From contig DATFFT010000003.1 of NCBI GenBank assembly GCA_035249905.1, positions 1-64,000 on the forward strand: a stretch of 64,000 nt of DNA, given 5' to 3'. Origin of the DNA: JAOUEA01 sp035249905. GTDB taxonomy: Bacteria; Actinomycetota; UBA4738; HRBIN12. This document shows, piece after piece, positions 33,488-42,442 of the stretch. The notes under the pieces are model-generated. The model was given only the letters and a program-made list of their open reading frames with translations, ran no database searches and was not told where the DNA came from. Positions within the stretch are counted from its first letter, which is position 1; every line of letters starts with the position of its first letter. A program made the translations under genes and the position numbers.

Positions 33488-34144
33488 GTGGAAGCCGTGA
33501 GGTTCACGACCGACGACGGTGTGCGGCTCGAGGGCGAGCTGCGCCTGCCCGACGGGGCCCCCGGGGCCACGGCCGTGCTGTGCCATCCGCATCCCAAACA
33601 CGGCGGCAGCAAGGACCATCCGATCCTCTGGGCCCTTCGCAACGAGCTCGCCGGCACCCGAGGCCTTGCCGTGCTGGGATTCAACTTCCGGGGCGTGATG
33701 GGCTCGAGCGGCTCGTACGGCGGAGGCCGGGAGGAGGTCCGCGACGTCAGGGCCGCGATCGCGTGGGTCCGAGGACAGGCGCCCGACCGGCCTACCGTGG
33801 TGTGCGGCTGGTCGTTCGGCGCGAGCGTGGCGCTGCGCGAAGCGCTCGACGACGACCTCGTGGCCGCGCTCGCACTGATCGGCATGCCTCTGCGTCCCGG
33901 GGACCTGACGATGCCGCCGATCCCCGGTGACGAGGACCTGCGGCGGTTCCGACGGCCCGTGCTGGTGCTCTCCGGGGAGCACGACGTGTACAGCCCGCCC
34001 GACGACGTACGGACGTTCTCCGGCGCCTTCCCGTCCGCGACCGTCCGCATCGTCGAGGGAACCGACCACTACCTCTGGCGCAGGGAGCGGGAGGCCGCGG
34101 CCGTCGTCGGCGAGTTCGTCGACGGTTCGCTCGCTCAGCTCTGA
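33488..34144 (+). CDS. Small alpha/beta hydrolase (COG2945 type)
   Basis: A 218-residue cytoplasmic hydrolase. Motifs: CHPHPKHGG (oxyanion region), FNFRGVMGSSGSY, nucleophile elbow CGWSFGAS, VLVLSGEHDVYSPP (catalytic Asp) and GTDHYLWR (His). These mark the COG2945 group of dienelactone-hydrolase-like proteins; substrate unknown. GTG at 33488 is the likely start but no ribosome-binding site or clear promoter hexamer is seen; a GTG at 33497 is possible. Its 3' end overlaps the small membrane-protein gene by 10 bases. Confidence 0.8.
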   Translation: MEAVRFTTDDGVRLEGELRLPDGAPGATAVLCHPHPKHGGSKDHPILWALRNELAGTRGLAVLGFNFRGVMGSSGSYGGGREEVRDVRAAIAWVRGQAPDRPTVVCGWSFGASVALREALDDDLVAALALIGMPLRPGDLTMPPIPGDEDLRRFRRPVLVLSGEHDVYSPPDDVRTFSGAFPSATVRIVEGTDHYLWRREREAAAVVGEFVDGSLAQL

Positions 34145-34341
34145 GGATCGCGGCCGGGGTCCGATCGGGTCGGTCCCGCCCCGGCGTGTCCGTCGCCGCC
34201 GGCCGTCGGCGAGGTCGTCGGGGCGTGCTCGCTCCACCGCTCGTCGGTGGTCCGCCACGATCGCCAGACGCGCCGGATCACGAAGGCACCGAACGCGACG
34301 AGCGCGGCGGCGAGGACGAGCGAGACCCAGCCGGACGTCAC
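34135..34341 (-). CDS. Small single-helix membrane protein
   Basis: A 68-residue peptide: one transmembrane helix at residues 5-22, then RRVWRSWRTTDERW and a Gly/Pro/Asp-rich tail. The GTG lies 3 bases after the stop of the inositol-phosphatase-type gene with GAGG in front, so it is the last gene of the polyamine operon. I do not recognise a family. It could be chance, but start spacing and the helix favour a real gene. Confidence 0.5.
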   Translation of the reverse strand: MTSGWVSLVLAAALVAFGAFVIRRVWRSWRTTDERWSEHAPTTSPTAGGDGHAGAGPTRSDPGRDPQS

Positions 34342-34344
34342 GCC

Positions 34345-35181
34345 TCAGATCGTAACGTCGCCGCCGGCGTCGGGTCCGGTGGACCACGTCGGCACACCCT
34401 CCGGGTCGCGAACGCCCAGCCGGAGCATGCCGAGCAGCTCTTCGTGGATCGCACCGTTGCTCACCACCCCGATCCGGCCATCGAGACGTTCGGTCCCGTC
34501 GAGAGCCGTGTAGCGCCCTCCGGCCTCGCGGGCGAGCACCGGCATCGGGGCGAGGTCCCACACCGCCAGGCCGTAGTCGACGAAGGCGTCGACGCGCCCC
34601 GTGACCGCGAGGCCGACGCCGTAGGCGTTCCCCCAGTCCCGCACGTGCACGCCGGCGCGCCGAGCCTGGAGCCAGGCCTCGAGCGGCCAGTCCTCCTGAT
34701 CGCTGGTCGCGACGAACGATCCCCCGGCGTCGGTCGTCTCGCTCACGCGGGTGGGACGATCGTTCCACCAACAGCCCAGCCCCCGACCGGCCCAGACCGT
34801 CTCCCCGACGGCCGGCGAGCAGATCACGCCGATCGCCGGGCCGTGGTCGTCGAGCACGGCCACCATCGTCGAGTACGTGACGACTCCGCGGGCGAACGAC
34901 TCCGTGCCGTCGACGGGGTCGAGCACCCACGTTCGACCGGAGGTGCCGGGGCGGTCGGGCAGCTCCTCGCCGACGATGGCGTCGTCGGGATGCTCCGCCT
35001 CGATGCGCTCGCGCAGGAACCGCTCGACCGCCAGGTCGGTCTCGGTCACGGTGGAGCCGTCGTCCTTGCGCAACGGCACGACCCGTTCGGTGCGGAACCC
35101 GTCGAGCGTCAATGACCCCGCCTCGCGGGCGAGGTCCACCGCACGGCGCATCAACGACGCATCGGCAGCCGGCGGCTTCAC
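34345..35181 (-). CDS. Inositol-monophosphatase-family phosphatase
   Basis: A 278-residue Mg-dependent, lithium-sensitive-type phosphatase. Metal motifs: TVTETDLAVE, GEELPDRPG, DPVDGTESFARG (WVLDPVDGT) and the late VWDLAP. Members act on inositol phosphate, histidinol phosphate or related sugars; residues around the active site do not allow a firm choice, though actinobacterial histidinol-phosphatases are close in length. The GTG start overlaps the potA stop (GTGA), so it is translated with the polyamine transporter, an unusual partner. Confidence 0.85.
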   Translation of the reverse strand: MKPPAADASLMRRAVDLAREAGSLTLDGFRTERVVPLRKDDGSTVTETDLAVERFLRERIEAEHPDDAIVGEELPDRPGTSGRTWVLDPVDGTESFARGVVTYSTMVAVLDDHGPAIGVICSPAVGETVWAGRGLGCWWNDRPTRVSETTDAGGSFVATSDQEDWPLEAWLQARRAGVHVRDWGNAYGVGLAVTGRVDAFVDYGLAVWDLAPMPVLAREAGGRYTALDGTERLDGRIGVVSNGAIHEELLGMLRLGVRDPEGVPTWSTGPDAGGDVTI

Positions 35182-36314
35182 GCGGCGGGTTCCACGACGA
35201 CGTGGGCCCGATCGGGGTCCCACTGCACGTGGGCGCGATCGCCGGGACGCCAATCGGCGGCGTCGGCCGGCACGAGCGCCACGATCGGAGCCTCGCCCGG
35301 CCCTTGCAGGTCGAGCCGGATGCCCGTGCCCTGGAAGATCACCTCGCCGACCACCACCGGCAGGGCGATCCCCTCGGGGCGCTCGCGGACCACTCGGAGC
35401 GTCTCGGGCCGGACCATGAGCGAGACCGGATCGCCCTCCACGGCCTCCCGGCCCGGCAGCGAGCCGATCGACCCGGCCTCGGCGACGAGCTCGCCGATAC
35501 GGACCTGCGGCCGTTCCCCGGACCGCACGAGCGTGGCGGGGAGCAGGTTGGCCGTGCCGATGAAGTCGGCCACGAACCTCGTGGTCGGATGGAAGTAGAT
35601 CTCCCGCGGCGTGCCGAGCTGCTCGACCCGCCCGTGCGACATCACCGCGATCCTGTCCGACATCGTCATCGCCTCTTCCTGATCGTGGGTGACGTAGACG
35701 AACGAGATGCCCACCTCGCGCTGGATCCGCTTCAGCTCGATCTGCATCTCCTTGCGGAGCTTCAGGTCGAGCGCGCCCAGCGGCTCGTCGAGGAGCAGGA
35801 CCAACGGATCGTTCACGAGCGCGCGCGCGAGCCCCACCCGCTGCTGCTGGCCGCCCGAGAGCTGAGTGGGCATGCGTTCGGCGAGCGCGTCCATCTGCAC
35901 GGTGTGCAGCGCCTCACGGACGCGACGATCGATCTCCGGTTTCGGCAGCTTGGCGCGGCGAGGGCCGAACGCGACGTTGCGATACACGCTCATGTGCGGG
36001 AACAGGGCGTAGTTCTGGAACACGAGGTTCGTCGGCCGCTTGAACGGAGGGATCTGCGTCGCCTCGACCCCGTCGAGCAGCAGTCTGCCCTCCGAGGGCT
36101 CCTCGAAGCCGGCGAGCATGCGCAGGGTGGTCGTCTTCCCGCAGCCGCTCGGGCCCAGCAGCGAGAAGAACTCGCCGCGGTCGACCGCCAGGCTGACGTC
36201 GTCGACCGCGACGACGTCATCGAAGCGCTTGGTGACCCCGTCGAGTTCGAGCGCCGGCGTCGCCGGCCCTCGCGCGCCCGCCTCGGCGCGATCGCGTTCA
36301 CCAACCGTGCTCAT
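35178..36314 (-). CDS. potA: Polyamine ABC transporter ATP-binding protein
   Basis: A 378-residue ATPase. Walker A GPSGCGKTTT, Q-loop FQNYALFPHMSV, signature LSGGQQQRVGLARAL, Walker B LLLLDEPLGALD and switch THDQEEA are all present in residues 25-245. The C-terminal 120 residues are the TOBE_2 domain typical of PotA, MalK and related importers. The ATG overlaps the potB stop (ATGA). It should power uptake of putrescine or spermidine bound by PotD. Confidence 0.93.
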   Translation of the reverse strand: MSTVGERDRAEAGARGPATPALELDGVTKRFDDVVAVDDVSLAVDRGEFFSLLGPSGCGKTTTLRMLAGFEEPSEGRLLLDGVEATQIPPFKRPTNLVFQNYALFPHMSVYRNVAFGPRRAKLPKPEIDRRVREALHTVQMDALAERMPTQLSGGQQQRVGLARALVNDPLVLLLDEPLGALDLKLRKEMQIELKRIQREVGISFVYVTHDQEEAMTMSDRIAVMSHGRVEQLGTPREIYFHPTTRFVADFIGTANLLPATLVRSGERPQVRIGELVAEAGSIGSLPGREAVEGDPVSLMVRPETLRVVRERPEGIALPVVVGEVIFQGTGIRLDLQGPGEAPIVALVPADAADWRPGDRAHVQWDPDRAHVVVEPAA

Positions 36315-37183
36315 GCCTGCAGCCTCCCCACCTTCGAGATCTTGATGCTCACCCACACCATCAAGGCGGAGATGGCAAGCACCACGAAGCTGAGGGCGGA
36401 TCCCACGCCCCAGTCCCCCCGGGCGTTGAACTCCTCCTCGATCAGGGAGGCGATCATGTAGCCTTCGCGCCCACCGACCACCGCGGGCGAGGCGAAGTCG
36501 GAGAGCATCGGCACGAACACGATGATGATCGCCGCGATGAAGCCGGTGGCGGCGAGCGGCAGCAGCACCTCGCGCAGGATCGTCACCCAGCCGGCTCCCA
36601 GGTCGCGTGCCGCCTCGATCAGTGTGCGGTTCACGGTCTTGAGCGCAGCGTAGATCGGGATCACGACGAACGCGAGGGATCCCGTCGCCAGCACCACCAC
36701 GACCGCGGTCTTCGTGAACAGGATCGTGAGCGGCTCGTCGATGAGACCGATCGCCTCGAGGAACCTGTTCAGGACCCCTTCCTTGTTCATCACGATCTGC
36801 CAGGCGTAGAGGCGGATCAGCGGGTTCAGCTCGTCGGTGAGCACGAGCGCCAGCAGCATCGGGATCTCCCACTTCCCGGCCCGGAACGCCAGGAAGCTCG
36901 CGATCGGGAACGCCACGACGAACAGGATCAACATCGCGGTCACCGTGATGACGATCGTGTCCAGGAAGATGCTGCGATAGATCGGTTCCCCGAGGACCTC
37001 GGCGTAGTTGTCGAACGTGAAGCTGCCGTCGCCGACGATGTCGGCCCTCGTGAAGCTGACCCACGTGAGGTAGATCAGCGGCCCGGCGAAGAAGACGAGC
37101 AACGTCAGCACCGGGCTCGCGAGCACGGCCGCCGCCGTCCGGCGTCCGAACGCGACCCCCGACGACGACACGCGAGCGCTCAC
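36311..37183 (-). CDS. potB: Polyamine ABC transporter permease
   Basis: A 290-residue permease with six transmembrane segments. The EAA loop EAARDLGAGWVTILREVLLPLA lies near residue 200, and LTDELNPLIRLYAWQ is typical of PotB. GTG at 37183 overlaps the potC stop. Pairs with PotC to form the channel. Confidence 0.92.
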   Translation of the reverse strand: MSARVSSSGVAFGRRTAAAVLASPVLTLLVFFAGPLIYLTWVSFTRADIVGDGSFTFDNYAEVLGEPIYRSIFLDTIVITVTAMLILFVVAFPIASFLAFRAGKWEIPMLLALVLTDELNPLIRLYAWQIVMNKEGVLNRFLEAIGLIDEPLTILFTKTAVVVVLATGSLAFVVIPIYAALKTVNRTLIEAARDLGAGWVTILREVLLPLAATGFIAAIIIVFVPMLSDFASPAVVGGREGYMIASLIEEEFNARGDWGVGSALSFVVLAISALMVWVSIKISKVGRLQA

Positions 37184-38097
37184 TGCTGCGGCCCCCCGGC
37201 CACCAGGCTCCGCACGTCCTGCCCCGAGCGGACGGCAGAACGCCGGAGCAGGTAGTAGGCGATGTAGACGACGACGACGGTGACGAACGTCACGAGGGTC
37301 GAGATGGCGTTGACCGTGGGTAGGTTCGTTCCTCGGCGCAGCTTCGAGAAGACCCATACGGTGAACATCCGCTCGCTGCCCACCGTGAAGAACGTGACGG
37401 TGAAGCTGTTGAACGACCATCCGAACACGAAGATGGCGGCCGCCGCCAATGCGGGAACGAGGTAGGGCAGCAAGACGTACCAGACGAGCTCGCGACGCGT
37501 CGCACCGAGATCGAGCGCGGCCTCCTCCAGCGACCGATCGAACCGATACAGCGCGGCGGTCACGATCGCCATGACGAGCGGGAACCCGACGACGATGTGC
37601 ATCACCGCGACCGTGTACAACGACAGCGGCACGTCGATCTTGCTGAACGTGACCAGTGCCCCGACACCCACCAGCAGCGACGGCACGACGAGGGGGAGCG
37701 TGAGCGACCCGGCCACCAGCCCACGTCCGGGGAAGACGAAACGCGCGATCCCGAACGCTCCCAGCGTGCCCAGCGCCACGCAGATCGGCGTGGTCAGACC
37801 CGCGACGACCAGCGAGTTGCGCAACGACTCCCGCATGGCGGCGTCGCCGAGGGCCTCCTCGTAGAAGCGCGTCGTGAACCCGCGGAACCCGAACGCGAGG
37901 ATCTGCGAGTCGTTGAAGCTCAGGAACGCGAGCAGCAGGAACGGCCCGAACAGGATCAGCGCCCCGAACGCCAGCATGATCGCGCTCGCGATCCGGGTGA
38001 CGAGCTCACGCCGGTGGATCGTCCAGAAGACCTGGCGGACGACGGGGCGCGCCGATCGTGCACGCGCCCCGCCCGTCGCCGCTTGCTCCACGCTCAC
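37180..38097 (-). CDS. potC: Polyamine ABC transporter permease
   Basis: A 305-residue permease with six transmembrane segments after a 30-residue basic cytoplasmic start. EAA loop: EEAALDLGATRRELVWYVLLPYLV. FLLLAFLSFNDS and the WSFNSFTVTFFTVG segment fit PotC. GTG start, 19 bases after the potD stop. Confidence 0.92.
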   Translation of the reverse strand: MSVEQAATGGARARSARPVVRQVFWTIHRRELVTRIASAIMLAFGALILFGPFLLLAFLSFNDSQILAFGFRGFTTRFYEEALGDAAMRESLRNSLVVAGLTTPICVALGTLGAFGIARFVFPGRGLVAGSLTLPLVVPSLLVGVGALVTFSKIDVPLSLYTVAVMHIVVGFPLVMAIVTAALYRFDRSLEEAALDLGATRRELVWYVLLPYLVPALAAAAIFVFGWSFNSFTVTFFTVGSERMFTVWVFSKLRRGTNLPTVNAISTLVTFVTVVVVYIAYYLLRRSAVRSGQDVRSLVAGGPQQ

Positions 38098-38116
38098 CTC
38101 GTGGGGGATCCCCCCG

Positions 38117-39238
38117 TCAGGAGGCCAGGTACTGACGCCACGCGTCCTCCCACTCGTCGATGTTCTCGGGGATGAGCTCGGGGACCGCGTTGGTCACGAC
38201 CTCCTCCGCCTCGTCGAGCCGGAGGTTGTCGATCGTCTCCTGGTCGGCCGCGTCGAGGATCGCGGGGTTCGAGCCCCAGTACTCGAGCTCGACGGCCACG
38301 CTCGCCTGCGTCTCGGGGTCGAGCATGTGGTTGATGAAGGCGTAGGCGGCGTCGAGGTTCTCGGCGTTCTCGGAGATGCTCAGTCCGCAGACCCACGACA
38401 CCGAGCCCTCCTCGGGGGTGACGAACTTGAAATTGCCACCTTCCTTGTTGAGCACGCGCACGAGCTCCGGTCCGGCCTGCACGGCCAGCACCTCGCCCTG
38501 CTGCATCAGGTTGATCAGCTGGGCGTCCTCGTCGAACACGGTGCGGACACGGTCGGTGTTGATCAGGTAGTCGCGGACCTGCTCGATTTGGGAGGAATCG
38601 AGCTCGAAGACGTTGGGGAACCCGAGCGCGGCGGCCACCATCGGCATCGAGTCGGTCGAGTCGTTCTCGAGGGCGATCTGACCCTCCCAGTCGCCTTCGA
38701 ACAACGTGCGGTACCCGGTGATGACGCCCTCGGGGATCTCGTCGGCGTTGTAGACGATGCCGTCGATCCCGCCCTGCGTCGGGGCCATCCAGTACTCGCC
38801 GTCGACCTCGACGCCCTGTCCGTCCTTCATGAAGGGGTAGATGTCATCCCAGACTGGGATGCGGCTCGTGTCGATCGGCTGCAGGAAGCCGCCGCGGATC
38901 AGTTGATCCATCTCACCTGCGCACGTCTCGACCACGTCGGCCTGGAAGCCGCCCCGCAGCTTCGTCACCGTGTCGGACGCGTCGCCGAACGGCACACCCT
39001 CGATGTTCAGGTCGGGGTTCGCCTCCTGGAACGGGTCCTGGATGAACGGGAACAACGTGTCCTCGTAGGCGAAGATCACGACGTCACCCGAGACAGGACC
39101 GGCCGCAGTGGCCGACGCATCGGTGCCGGCACCTTGGCCGGGGTCGGTCCCCTCGTCGTCGCCGCACGCGGCGGCGATCACGACGAGCGCGACGAGCGCG
39201 ACGAGCGCGACCGTCTTCCGCAGCGGATTCTTCGGCAC
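38117..39238 (-). CDS. potD: Polyamine-binding lipoprotein
   Basis: A 373-residue precursor with a lipoprotein signal (VALVALVALVVIAAAC) and acidic linker, then a PotD/PotF-type two-lobe domain (VVIFAYEDTLFPFIQDPF, GGFQADVVETCAGEM, WMAPTQGGIDGIVYN, GQIALENDSTDSMPM). It captures putrescine or spermidine outside the cell. GTG at 39238 is fixed by GGGAGGAG at the right distance; a longer in-frame Met would break the signal peptide. First gene of the pot operon, with its own leader after the aldehyde dehydrogenase genes. Confidence 0.92.
   Translation of the reverse strand: MPKNPLRKTVALVALVALVVIAAACGDDEGTDPGQGAGTDASATAAGPVSGDVVIFAYEDTLFPFIQDPFQEANPDLNIEGVPFGDASDTVTKLRGGFQADVVETCAGEMDQLIRGGFLQPIDTSRIPVWDDIYPFMKDGQGVEVDGEYWMAPTQGGIDGIVYNADEIPEGVITGYRTLFEGDWEGQIALENDSTDSMPMVAAALGFPNVFELDSSQIEQVRDYLINTDRVRTVFDEDAQLINLMQQGEVLAVQAGPELVRVLNKEGGNFKFVTPEEGSVSWVCGLSISENAENLDAAYAFINHMLDPETQASVAVELEYWGSNPAILDAADQETIDNLRLDEAEEVVTNAVPELIPENIDEWEDAWRQYLAS
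39182..39208. repeat. 9-bp tandem repeat inside the potD signal peptide
   Basis: Three perfect copies of GACGAGCGC encode the repeating V-A-L residues of the lipoprotein signal peptide. Slippage here would change the hydrophobic length by three residues without a frameshift. Confidence 0.85.
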
Positions 39239-39376
39239 GAGTCTCCTCCCTGAGATCGTTCGGCACTCGAGCGGTGCATCGCTCGGCAACTTGGCCGCGA
39301 ACGCTAGCACTACGACAGCAGATTGTCGACAGACTACAGTCGGCGACTGGGCCGCAGACGATCCCGGGCGCGACCG

Positions 39377-40807
39377 CTACAGCGGCACGTGGGAGAGCAC
39401 CATGATCCGGGGCTCGGTCATCTCCTCCATCGCGAAGCGCAGGCCCTCGCGACCGAACCCCGATTCCTTGGAGCCTCCATAGGGCATCTGGTCGGCCCGG
39501 AACGCGCTCACGTCGTTCACGATCACGCCCCCGACCTCCAGGGTGCTGTGCGCCTCGAACGCCCGGTTGATGTCGTTCGTGAACACGCCGGCCTGCAACC
39601 CGTACTTCGAATCGTTCACCTCGGCGAGCGCCTCCGAGAACGTCTCGTACGGCGTGATCGTGCAGACCGGGCCGAAGACCTCCTCGCACCGGACCTTCAT
39701 CTCCGGGCTGGTCCTGGAGATGAGCGTGGGCTGGAAGAAGGGTCCGTCGGCGGTCCCTCCGGTGAGCACCTCGGCACCTTGCGCCTCGGCCTCGGCCACC
39801 CACTCGGCGATGCGGTCCACCTCGCTTCTGGTGATGACCGGCCCGACGTCGACCGTCTCGTCCATCGGGTCGCCGACCTTCAGCTGCTCGACCTGCTTCG
39901 TGAGTCGTTCGGAGAACTCGTCGTAGACCTCGCTCGCGACCAGCACACGTTGCACGCTGATGCAGCTCTGCCCGGCCTGGTAGTAGCCGCCGAACGCGAT
40001 CCGTTGGGCCGCCAGATCGAGATCGGCGTCGGCGTGCACGATCACCCCGGCGTTGCCACCCAACTCGAGCGTGACCTTCTTCTTCGGGTCGAGCCCCTTC
40101 AGGTACCACCCGATGCCGGCCGAGCCGGTGAACGAGATCTTGCGGAAGCGTTCGTCGCGAGCCATGCCGTCGGCGACCTTCGAGCTGACGGGCAATACCT
40201 GGTACATGCCCTTCGGAAGATCGGTCTCATCGAAGAACTCGGCGAGACGAAGCGCTCCGACCGGTGTGGCGCTGGCAGGCTTCACGACGATCGGCGCGCC
40301 CACCGCGATGGCCGGCGCGACCTTGTGGGCCACCAGGTTCAGCGGGAAGTTGAAGGGGGTGATGCCCAGCACCGGACCGATCGGGAACCTCCGCAGGATG
40401 CCGAACCGGGACCCGAACGCGGCCTCGGTGTCCAGGCGCATCGCCTCATCCTGTCCGTGGCGGAGGGTCTCCGACGCCCATCGGAAGGTCGAGACGGCCC
40501 GGGCCGCCTCCACCCGCGCCCACTTCAGTGGTTTCCCGCCTTCCCGCGCGATCAGCTCGGCGTTCTCCTCCTGCGTCTCGTTCAGTCGGGCCGAGATGTG
40601 GTCGAGCGCGGTCGCCCGAGCGGCGACCGACAGCCTCGATGACGTTTCGAACGTCGAAGAGGCGGTGGCCACCGCCTCCTCGACATCGGCCTCGGTGGGC
40701 ACGCCCAACTCGGCCACGACGCCGTCGTCGAAGGGGCTTCGGACCTCGAGGCTGCCCTCGCCGGTCCGCCATTCCCCGTTCACCAGGAACGGTCTGATCT
40801 CGGTCAT
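39377..40807 (-). CDS. Aldehyde dehydrogenase (succinate-semialdehyde/lactaldehyde type)
   Basis: A 476-residue NAD(P)-dependent dehydrogenase. Cofactor and catalytic motifs: ITPFNFPLNLV, VKPASATPVG, FTGSAGIGWYL, catalytic Glu in TLELGGN and Cys in GQSCISVQRV. In this locus a role in oxidising succinate semialdehyde, the product of GabT, is the simplest reading; family position alone also allows other small aldehydes. It follows the second dehydrogenase gene by 32 bases and precedes potD. Confidence 0.88.
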   Translation of the reverse strand: MTEIRPFLVNGEWRTGEGSLEVRSPFDDGVVAELGVPTEADVEEAVATASSTFETSSRLSVAARATALDHISARLNETQEENAELIAREGGKPLKWARVEAARAVSTFRWASETLRHGQDEAMRLDTEAAFGSRFGILRRFPIGPVLGITPFNFPLNLVAHKVAPAIAVGAPIVVKPASATPVGALRLAEFFDETDLPKGMYQVLPVSSKVADGMARDERFRKISFTGSAGIGWYLKGLDPKKKVTLELGGNAGVIVHADADLDLAAQRIAFGGYYQAGQSCISVQRVLVASEVYDEFSERLTKQVEQLKVGDPMDETVDVGPVITRSEVDRIAEWVAEAEAQGAEVLTGGTADGPFFQPTLISRTSPEMKVRCEEVFGPVCTITPYETFSEALAEVNDSKYGLQAGVFTNDINRAFEAHSTLEVGGVIVNDVSAFRADQMPYGGSKESGFGREGLRFAMEEMTEPRIMVLSHVPL

Positions 40808-40839
40808 CTCGCGTGTCTCCTGCTACCTCGTAGAGCCGG

Positions 40840-42288
40840 TCAGTCGAGCGAGACCATCACGTGCTTGATGTTCGTGTAGTCCTCGATCGAGTAGATCGAC
40901 ATGTCCTTCCCGTGGCCGGACTGCTTGTAACCTCCGTGGGGCATCTCCGGCGTCAGCGGGATGTGGGTGTTCACCCACACGGTGCCGAACTGCAGCTTCC
41001 GGGACATGCGCATGGCCCTGCCGACGTCGCGGGTCCAGACCGACGCCGCGAGTCCGTAGTCGACGCCGTTGGCCCATGCGAGCGCCTGCGCCTCGTCGTC
41101 GAATCGCTGCACGGTCACGACGGGACCGAACACCTCCCGCTGGATGATCTCGTCGGATTGCTGGGCATCACTGATCACGGTCGGACGGTAGAAGAACTTC
41201 CCCTCGCCCATCTCCATGGACCCGCCGCCGGTGAGGATCTTCGCCCCGGACTCGGCGGCGCGGTCGACCATGCCGGAGATGCGCTCGAACTGCTCCTCGG
41301 AGACGACCGAGCCCATCTCGGTGCCCTCGTCCCAGATGTCGCCGACCTTCAACGACTCCACCTGCGGGACGAGCTCGCCGAGCAGACCGTCGTAGACGGC
41401 ACCGCTCGCCATGACCCTGGTCGCCGCGGTGCAGTCCTGGCCCGAGTTGAAGTACCCGGCGGCCTTGATCCATTCGACCGCGGAGGAGACGTCGGCGTCG
41501 TCGAAGACGATGACCGGCGCCTTCCCTCCCAGCTCGAGGTGGGTGCGCTTCATCGTGTCGGCGGCGTTCTTCATGATCAGCTTGCCGGTGGTCGTCTCGC
41601 CGGTGAGCGACACGATGCCGACGTCGGCGTGCTGCACGATACGTTCGCCGACGGGCACACCATCGCCCGTGACCACGTTGAACACCCCCGGTGGGAACAC
41701 GTCGGCCTCGGCCACGTATTGCGCGAACTTCAACAGCGTGACGGGTGTCAGCTCGGAGGGCTTGATGACGATGCAGTTCCCGGCAGCCAGCGCCGGGCCC
41801 ATCTTCCATGCGGCCATATACAGCGGATAGTTCCAGGGGGCGATCAAGCCGGCGATGCCGATGGGCTCACGACGGATCATCGAGGTGAAGCCCTTCATGT
41901 ACTCACCGGTGGCTCTGCCTTCGAGGACCCTCGCCCCGCCCGCGAAGAACCGGAACTGGTCGGCGATGACCGGGATCTCATCGGACATCGTGACCGCGAA
42001 GGGCTTCCCCACGTTGACCGACTCGAGGCGACCGAACTCCTCACCGTGCTCCTCGACGATGTCAGCCATCTTCAACAGCGCCGCCTGGCGTTCCCCGGGG
42101 GTCGAGTCCGACCACGTCTCGTCGAAGACACGACGTGCCGCGGCGACCGCACGATCGACATCGTCGGCCGATCCTTCCTGGACCTCGGCGAGCACCTCGC
42201 CCGTGGCAGGGCTCGTGATCGATCGCGTCTGACCCGACGTCGAGTTGACCCATTCCCCGCCGATGAACATCTGGTAGCTGTCGGCCAT
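40840..42288 (-). CDS. Aldehyde dehydrogenase (gamma-aminobutyraldehyde type)
   Basis: A 482-residue dehydrogenase. Motifs: APWNYPLYMAAWKMGPALAAGN, KPSELTPVT, LTGETTTGKLI, catalytic Glu in HLELGGKAP and Cys in SGQDCTAATRV. The W-K-x-x-PALAAGN and SGQDCTAATR pattern is close to PatD/PuuC gamma-aminobutyraldehyde dehydrogenases, which make GABA from putrescine-derived aldehyde. GGAGGGG before the ATG at 42288 fixes the start. The 154-base gap upstream separates it from the PucR gene, on the same strand. Confidence 0.9.
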   Translation of the reverse strand: MADSYQMFIGGEWVNSTSGQTRSITSPATGEVLAEVQEGSADDVDRAVAAARRVFDETWSDSTPGERQAALLKMADIVEEHGEEFGRLESVNVGKPFAVTMSDEIPVIADQFRFFAGGARVLEGRATGEYMKGFTSMIRREPIGIAGLIAPWNYPLYMAAWKMGPALAAGNCIVIKPSELTPVTLLKFAQYVAEADVFPPGVFNVVTGDGVPVGERIVQHADVGIVSLTGETTTGKLIMKNAADTMKRTHLELGGKAPVIVFDDADVSSAVEWIKAAGYFNSGQDCTAATRVMASGAVYDGLLGELVPQVESLKVGDIWDEGTEMGSVVSEEQFERISGMVDRAAESGAKILTGGGSMEMGEGKFFYRPTVISDAQQSDEIIQREVFGPVVTVQRFDDEAQALAWANGVDYGLAASVWTRDVGRAMRMSRKLQFGTVWVNTHIPLTPEMPHGGYKQSGHGKDMSIYSIEDYTNIKHVMVSLD

Positions 42289-42442
42289 AGTTCCCCTCCT
42301 CCAGAAGCGAACGCTCGGCTGAATCAACGCTCAGTGGCCAGTATGCCTCGGAGCGAGGGGTCGGACCACCCGACGGAACGGCTCCCCGTCCCACCCGCAT
42401 TGGACACGGCGGACAACCCGGTGCAGGGCTGGTCAACCGTCC